Under the pieces are notes generated by a model. It did no database searches. It was not told where the DNA came from and was given only the letters and a program-made list of their open reading frames with translations. Source: Tyto alba (lineage: Eukaryota > Chordata > Aves > Strigiformes > Tytonidae). Taken from it: 64,000 nt of DNA. Positions 59,774 through 64,000 of this stretch are shown piece after piece (position 1 is the first letter of the stretch; each line of letters begins with the position of its first letter). The translations under genes were made by a program, and so were the position numbers. The stretch lies in NCBI RefSeq assembly GCF_018691265.1, contig NW_024881282.1, positions 23,952,899-24,016,898 on the forward strand. Direction: 5' to 3'.

Positions 59774-60002
59774 GCAGTACAAGAATGTAAGTATTAATTA
59801 ATGTACTGCAGATCGAGAGACAGTCACTACTGTGATTTTTGTGTTGTTCTCATGTTGTCCATCTGTTGGTGACATAGAAGACAGTGTTTTGTTCCTGTTT
59901 GTTACATTCCTTCAGAGCAATGGAAGAAGGCACCTAAATTGACTTTTCGATTCTCTTGTTACATTTGGATTCTTTTAAAAATGTTTTTGGGCTTTCTATA
60001 CC

Positions 60003-60008
60003 AATAAA
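60003..60008 (+). terminator. B3GLCT: Possible early polyadenylation signal
   Basis: AATAAA 230 nt after the stop codon, with T-rich sequence and GTGTTCTGGTTTGG about 40 nt downstream. Use of this site would give a short 3' UTR isoform. Confidence 0.4.
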
Positions 60009-61228
60009 CTTGAGACACGTTTAAAATGTCTCATACAACTTTATCTGTGTTCTGGTTTGGACTTTCAGTCAGCATCATTTTACCTTTCTTTCCTTTGTTG
60101 TCTCAAAAGCTGAAGGTATGTATTTGGGAGCCTAATATTGAAGATGTGTTGAACAACTATTGAACATCATCTCTCACTGATGTACAGAAAACAGTTCTCT
60201 AAACTGTTCTGGAACAGGTTCTTGATAAATCAGAACAGAGATACAACTTTGTTTCTGTGACCAGGAGCTAGATTGTGTGAAGGCTAGGTTCCTTTATACT
60301 AATTTCAAATAGAATTGGGGTAGATGGACCAAGCATGAACCACTGTTGTACCTGTTAAGTTTATTAGCGTTTGTGAGGAATGTCATGTTCAAAATCGGAA
60401 CGTTAAGGACAGGGATTTCTTAAGTGGCCACGGGAGGTCACTGTGGCTCCTTTAGAAACCTTAGCCACTGTGTATCTATTTGGCAAGTATAAATGTGACT
60501 TAAGGATTTTTGCAGAACGAACACTTCAGTATTTCTGATGTGTGCATTTCAATAGTAAATGGGTGCCAGCTTTAAAAAGTTTGTTGTATCCCTAATTTAT
60601 ATCATCAAGATAAGTAATTTTATGTATACAACATGTAAAGAGTGATTCATATTTAAAAAGTTCTTGATTTTTTTTCTTTGAGTAATTCAGTTTTGTAAAA
60701 ATGTTTGTACAAAAACTTTCTTTAGTGTGTTCTAAACTAATTTTTGTATTGTAAAACTGCTCCTTTTAAGATGACATTATATGGCACTTGTATGCTGTTA
60801 TTTAACTTGGCTTGCTATATTGTAACCAAATACAGGGTCTTAAAGCCATACTGCTGAAGTAATTTGTGTTTTGTTTTCTTTTAGTAGGTTAAAAATGGAT
60901 CCCACTCCAAAGTAATGCAATACTTTTTCTTAAGTCAAAGTAGGGGAGCCACTGATTCCTGTTTCAGTATTCACTGAAGTTGTATAAATATTGTTTGTGA
61001 ATGTAGCTTGTGGAATTTTAAGCATTTGAATAGCAAGCATATATTCATAATAGATTCAAAATCTGAATAATAGGAGCAATCTATGTTATGTCTTTTTTCT
61101 TTTTTTTTTTTTCCACTATCAGTGCCTTAAACAGTAGACATTTTACTGATGCCAGGACTATGTTCTCCGATACCGTGGGTGAATTGTTAATTATGTTTAC
61201 TGTTTAGAACTGTGAGAACTGAAAGCTG

Positions 61229-61234
61229 AATAAA
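61229..61234 (+). terminator. B3GLCT: Probable main polyadenylation signal of B3GLCT
   Basis: AATAAA within GCTGAATAAAAGC, followed within 15-40 nt by a T-rich, GT-containing stretch (CCTTTTGTGCCTTTTTCC). This matches the usual hexamer plus downstream element layout. Confidence 0.65.
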
Positions 61235-61255
61235 AGCATTCTTCTTTAACCTTTT

Positions 61256-64000
61256 GTGCCTTTTTCCTCTTTGCAAACCAAGTACAGGATTATTTAAGCA
61301 CCTGTGTCATAATTTTATCACCTGAACAGTGTTCTGTGGTCAGTTGTACTAAAAAAGCAGCTTAAACTTTTTTTTTTTTTTTTTCTTCATATTCTATCCT
61401 GACATGCTTCCCCAGATTAGGTTAACTTTCAAGTCTCTAGTTTTATGCAAATTAAAAATGCTTTTGCAATGGACACTTCATGTGATCGGGAATTTTGATG
61501 CTATCACAAAACATATGTCATTAATCAGATTCTCCAGAGGTCTTGCAGCGTAGTCCGATCACTTCCAACTTCAAGCTGGTAGTACTTCACAGCTCACTGG
61601 GCCCTGCAAAGGCAGGGTAGGTCAGGCAAAGACAATTAGCTTTGGGTCCACACTGTGTTGCCGTTGTGGGCTTCTGTCTCGACTCATTCATTGCTTGCTT
61701 ACTCAGACTTACACTTCTGGCCTGACAAACGTAGTAGTAGCCGTCTTAAAGTCCATCTTTTCTCTTGCCTTAGCTCTGGGTTTTACTGCAAGGATATTAG
61801 TAAACATTAGTCTTCTGACTCCAGCCTTCATAATTTTGAAAGCAGTGAGGCAGGAATTTACTCAAGTATTCTGCCCCCAGAACTCTGACCTTTGAGACAT
61901 AACTAATGATATGCAACCCTAGCAGCAGCATGACAAAAGTGACCTTTTATTCCATGAACCAAAAAATTAATGATTTTTTTTCAAGCATAGGATCCCAGAG
62001 AGTTTCTGAAAACAAGATGTGGAGCCTTCTATATTAAATTTAGTTTTAGAAGACTCAGCAAGTCTGCTACTGTCTGAAACCTGAAGACAAAATTGCATGT
62101 CAGTGAGCCCGAACAGTACTAACGTTTGTAAGGAGTATCAAGGGGATTATAAATGTTACAAGGTTAAAGCAAAGCAAGAGAAGGGGAATTCACAACTCGC
62201 TTTTGTAACAGGCAGATTAGAACAGGACTGCAAAGTTGAGTGACTGCTTGAAGTTCCCTTTTCTGGAACATTCAAGAATTGTGGTGTGAAAAAGAAAACC
62301 TGGGAATCATTATTGACTGTTTTTAATGTTTATAACAGAAACTGATGATATATTAAGATATTCCTTTCATGGAATTCTCTTGGTAATTTGTTTGGTTGGT
62401 TAATCTGCTTTCAGGAGCCAAAAAATACCTTGAAATACTGGTGCCTTCAAAATAACTGGGTATGTAAATGATGAGTGATGAAGTATTTGAATCCCTTATT
62501 TGATCACCAGGGAGAATGAGGACTGTGAATCTGTTTTTATTAACCAGTATCTACAGATGGCCCAGGCCTGGGGAAACCCAAAAGGAACTGATCTTTGTCT
62601 CTTCCTCTGTGAGAAGGAAATGGGTGAGTCCGAGGCAGCTTGCCAGCTGGGTAACTTTGGTTTTGTGCAGGAAAACTTTGCCCTAACATCATCTCTAATG
62701 ACTGCTGACTGGTGGGAGGAGTCCAAATGACTTTATTTTTAGTTTCTATACTTCTCATGGTTTAGGACTTTTGTTATTGTGCCTGTAACTAGAATATGTC
62801 TCAGCCAGAGGCCCAAGACACCACTCCATTAGAATCCCGGAAAGCAAGATCAACGCTGGGTAGGGACTGCTGTAAGCAGCTACTGTGAAGTGCCTCCAAA
62901 GCCAGTAATGCCACTTCATTACCAAAAACCCTGGAAAAGTAGTGAGAGGTTTGCTTTTTACAGCACCATAAAACTGAAGGCTTTTGCTCATTGGACTCCA
63001 TGATAATGACTATATTTGAGTTTGCTTTAATTGTATTGCTTCTGCTTATTGTTAATAGAAAACTAAAGGAGATATTTAGAATAACGATCAAAATTCTCCC
63101 TGATGTTGCCACCTCATCATAAATTTGCTGAGAAAACTAGGAGCACTTGAATCTCTGCCATTAATGCTGCCTGGTGCAGCTCTGGCTCTCAGGGCCTAGG
63201 TCGCAGCCGCGTGGTTGCTTCGCAATACCCACACACCTGCCTTGTCAGTAGAGAACAAATGCACCTCTCCAGTCACACTGAGGATGATATCCTTAAGTAA
63301 TCATTTAATTCAACAAAAAATAGGTGCAATATTGCTTTGTAGGTAGTTAATGTTTCAATTTGTTGCATGTTACGTGCATGTATGGACTAGCTTTGTTAAT
63401 ACACAGTTTTACAGTGGTATCCGTCATGTAACTTACTACTCGATCATTTAAATTCTGTACAGAGAAGAAAACTGCTCATGTTTTTCAAATCTCAGTCTGT
63501 GGTTTACAGGAATAGACCTGTGGGCCATAATCCATGTGGGCTCATAATCCATGGGACTAGTGGAAGCAGAGAGAGGTGAATTGTCTGCATCTAGCTGCTT
63601 TTGCTGATTCCTTTGACTCATACATGTTTATTTGTGCCCCTATTAGTCAGGAGGCAGCAGTGCCTCCGTTGAAATCAGCAGAGGAAATCTCATGAGATTA
63701 ACTAGGAGCTGCATTTGGACGGCAGGAATGAAACAGCTTTGGTGGAGTTTCTGTATACTGGTTAGTTCTGAGCACTAGGGGAAAATATTTCAAGATGAAA
63801 AGGTAAGTAGACATTATGCAAATGCATTCAGAGGCCTGAAGGATTCCCCATCAAAGAAAGGAAGAACGGGTTTGGAAAGCAGTCTATGGAGAGGAGTGAT
63901 AGGAAATTACATCAGTGGAGTAGCATGAAACATTCTTTATGGAAAATCTGTAGGTATGCTCCTTTTGCAGGCTAAAAAAACAAAGCTAAGCTATTCCTGT
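61256..64000. other. Intergenic DNA downstream of B3GLCT
   Basis: No exon or mobile element is recognised. There is a T-run (61369-61384) and a 16-17-bp tandem repeat (63521-63553). The short open frames around 62.5-63.1 kb overlap on both strands and have no recognisable product. In human the next gene is RXFP2; nothing like it is visible here. Confidence 0.7.
63521..63553. repeat. Short tandem repeat
   Basis: TGGGCCATAATCCATG is followed directly by TGGGCTCATAATCCATG. Confidence 0.9.

Larger units (their letters stand above)
59774..61255 (+). other. B3GLCT: B3GLCT 3' UTR (end predicted)
   Basis: This is an AT-rich tail after the stop codon with no long open frame. It contains an early AATAAA at 60003-60008 and a stronger candidate at 61229-61234. 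The end is placed about 20 nt after the second, just before a T/GT-rich stretch typical of downstream cleavage elements. The true end could be either site. Confidence 0.65.

Noticed and set aside
62496..63112. Downstream gene from overlapping open frames at 62.5-63.1 kb
   Set aside because: Similar-length frames occur on both strands, with no family resemblance and no splice or promoter signals.
1..64000. CRISPR arrays, tRNA or rRNA genes, complete endogenous retrovirus
   Set aside because: No regularly spaced repeats, cloverleaf-like conserved boxes or rRNA text were noticed. The LTRs are solitary, without gag, pol or env sequence between them.

Overview
The window is vertebrate nuclear DNA, almost certainly from a bird. 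It has long AT-rich introns with consensus GT-AG splice sites, CR1 LINE fragments (the main avian retrotransposon), and solo LTRs with 5-bp target duplications of the ERVL type. There are no prokaryotic-style operons, CRISPR arrays, tRNA or rRNA genes. The species cannot be told from the sequence. The LTR types look like those common in Neoaves, but that is recollection, not a search.

One gene fills most of the window: B3GLCT (B3GALTL), the endoplasmic-reticulum beta-1,3-glucosyltransferase that adds glucose to O-fucose on thrombospondin type 1 repeats. I can place 14 coding exons on the + strand between 6777 and 59773. By count and phase they correspond to exons 2-15 of the 15-exon human gene. 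Exon 1 (start codon and most of the signal peptide) lies upstream, outside the window. Every junction keeps phase, the joined frame has no stop before 59771-59773, and the 483 residues seen include the DxD metal-binding motif and a KDEL-like C-terminus (HREDL). The 3' UTR probably ends near 61.25 kb after an AATAAA. The last 2.7 kb is intergenic.

Layout: 1-6776, 3' part of intron 1 with a degenerate CR1 (about 2900-4870); 6.8-15.8 kb, exons 2-4, with a complete solo LTR in intron 2 and a CR1 endonuclease fragment in intron 3; 15.8-29.7 kb, the large intron 4 with a candidate cryptic exon and a GC-rich block; 29.7-45.3 kb, exons 5-10, with a second solo LTR, a partial LTR, two CR1 3' ends and another GC-rich block; 45.3-59.8 kb, exons 11-15, with an LTR between two copies of a 120-bp sequence and a possible hAT-like element; 59.8-64 kb, 3' UTR and intergenic DNA.

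The most useful leads are the direct duplication around the 48.6-49.6 kb LTR, the hAT-like insertion in intron 11, the 61-nt candidate exon in intron 4, the complementary TG/CA repeats just before exon 4, and the coding-like tracts at 13.4-15.3 kb (- strand) and 54.1-54.5 kb (+ strand). I found no convincing new biological system. The window is mainly a well-preserved glycosyltransferase gene carrying typical avian transposon debris.
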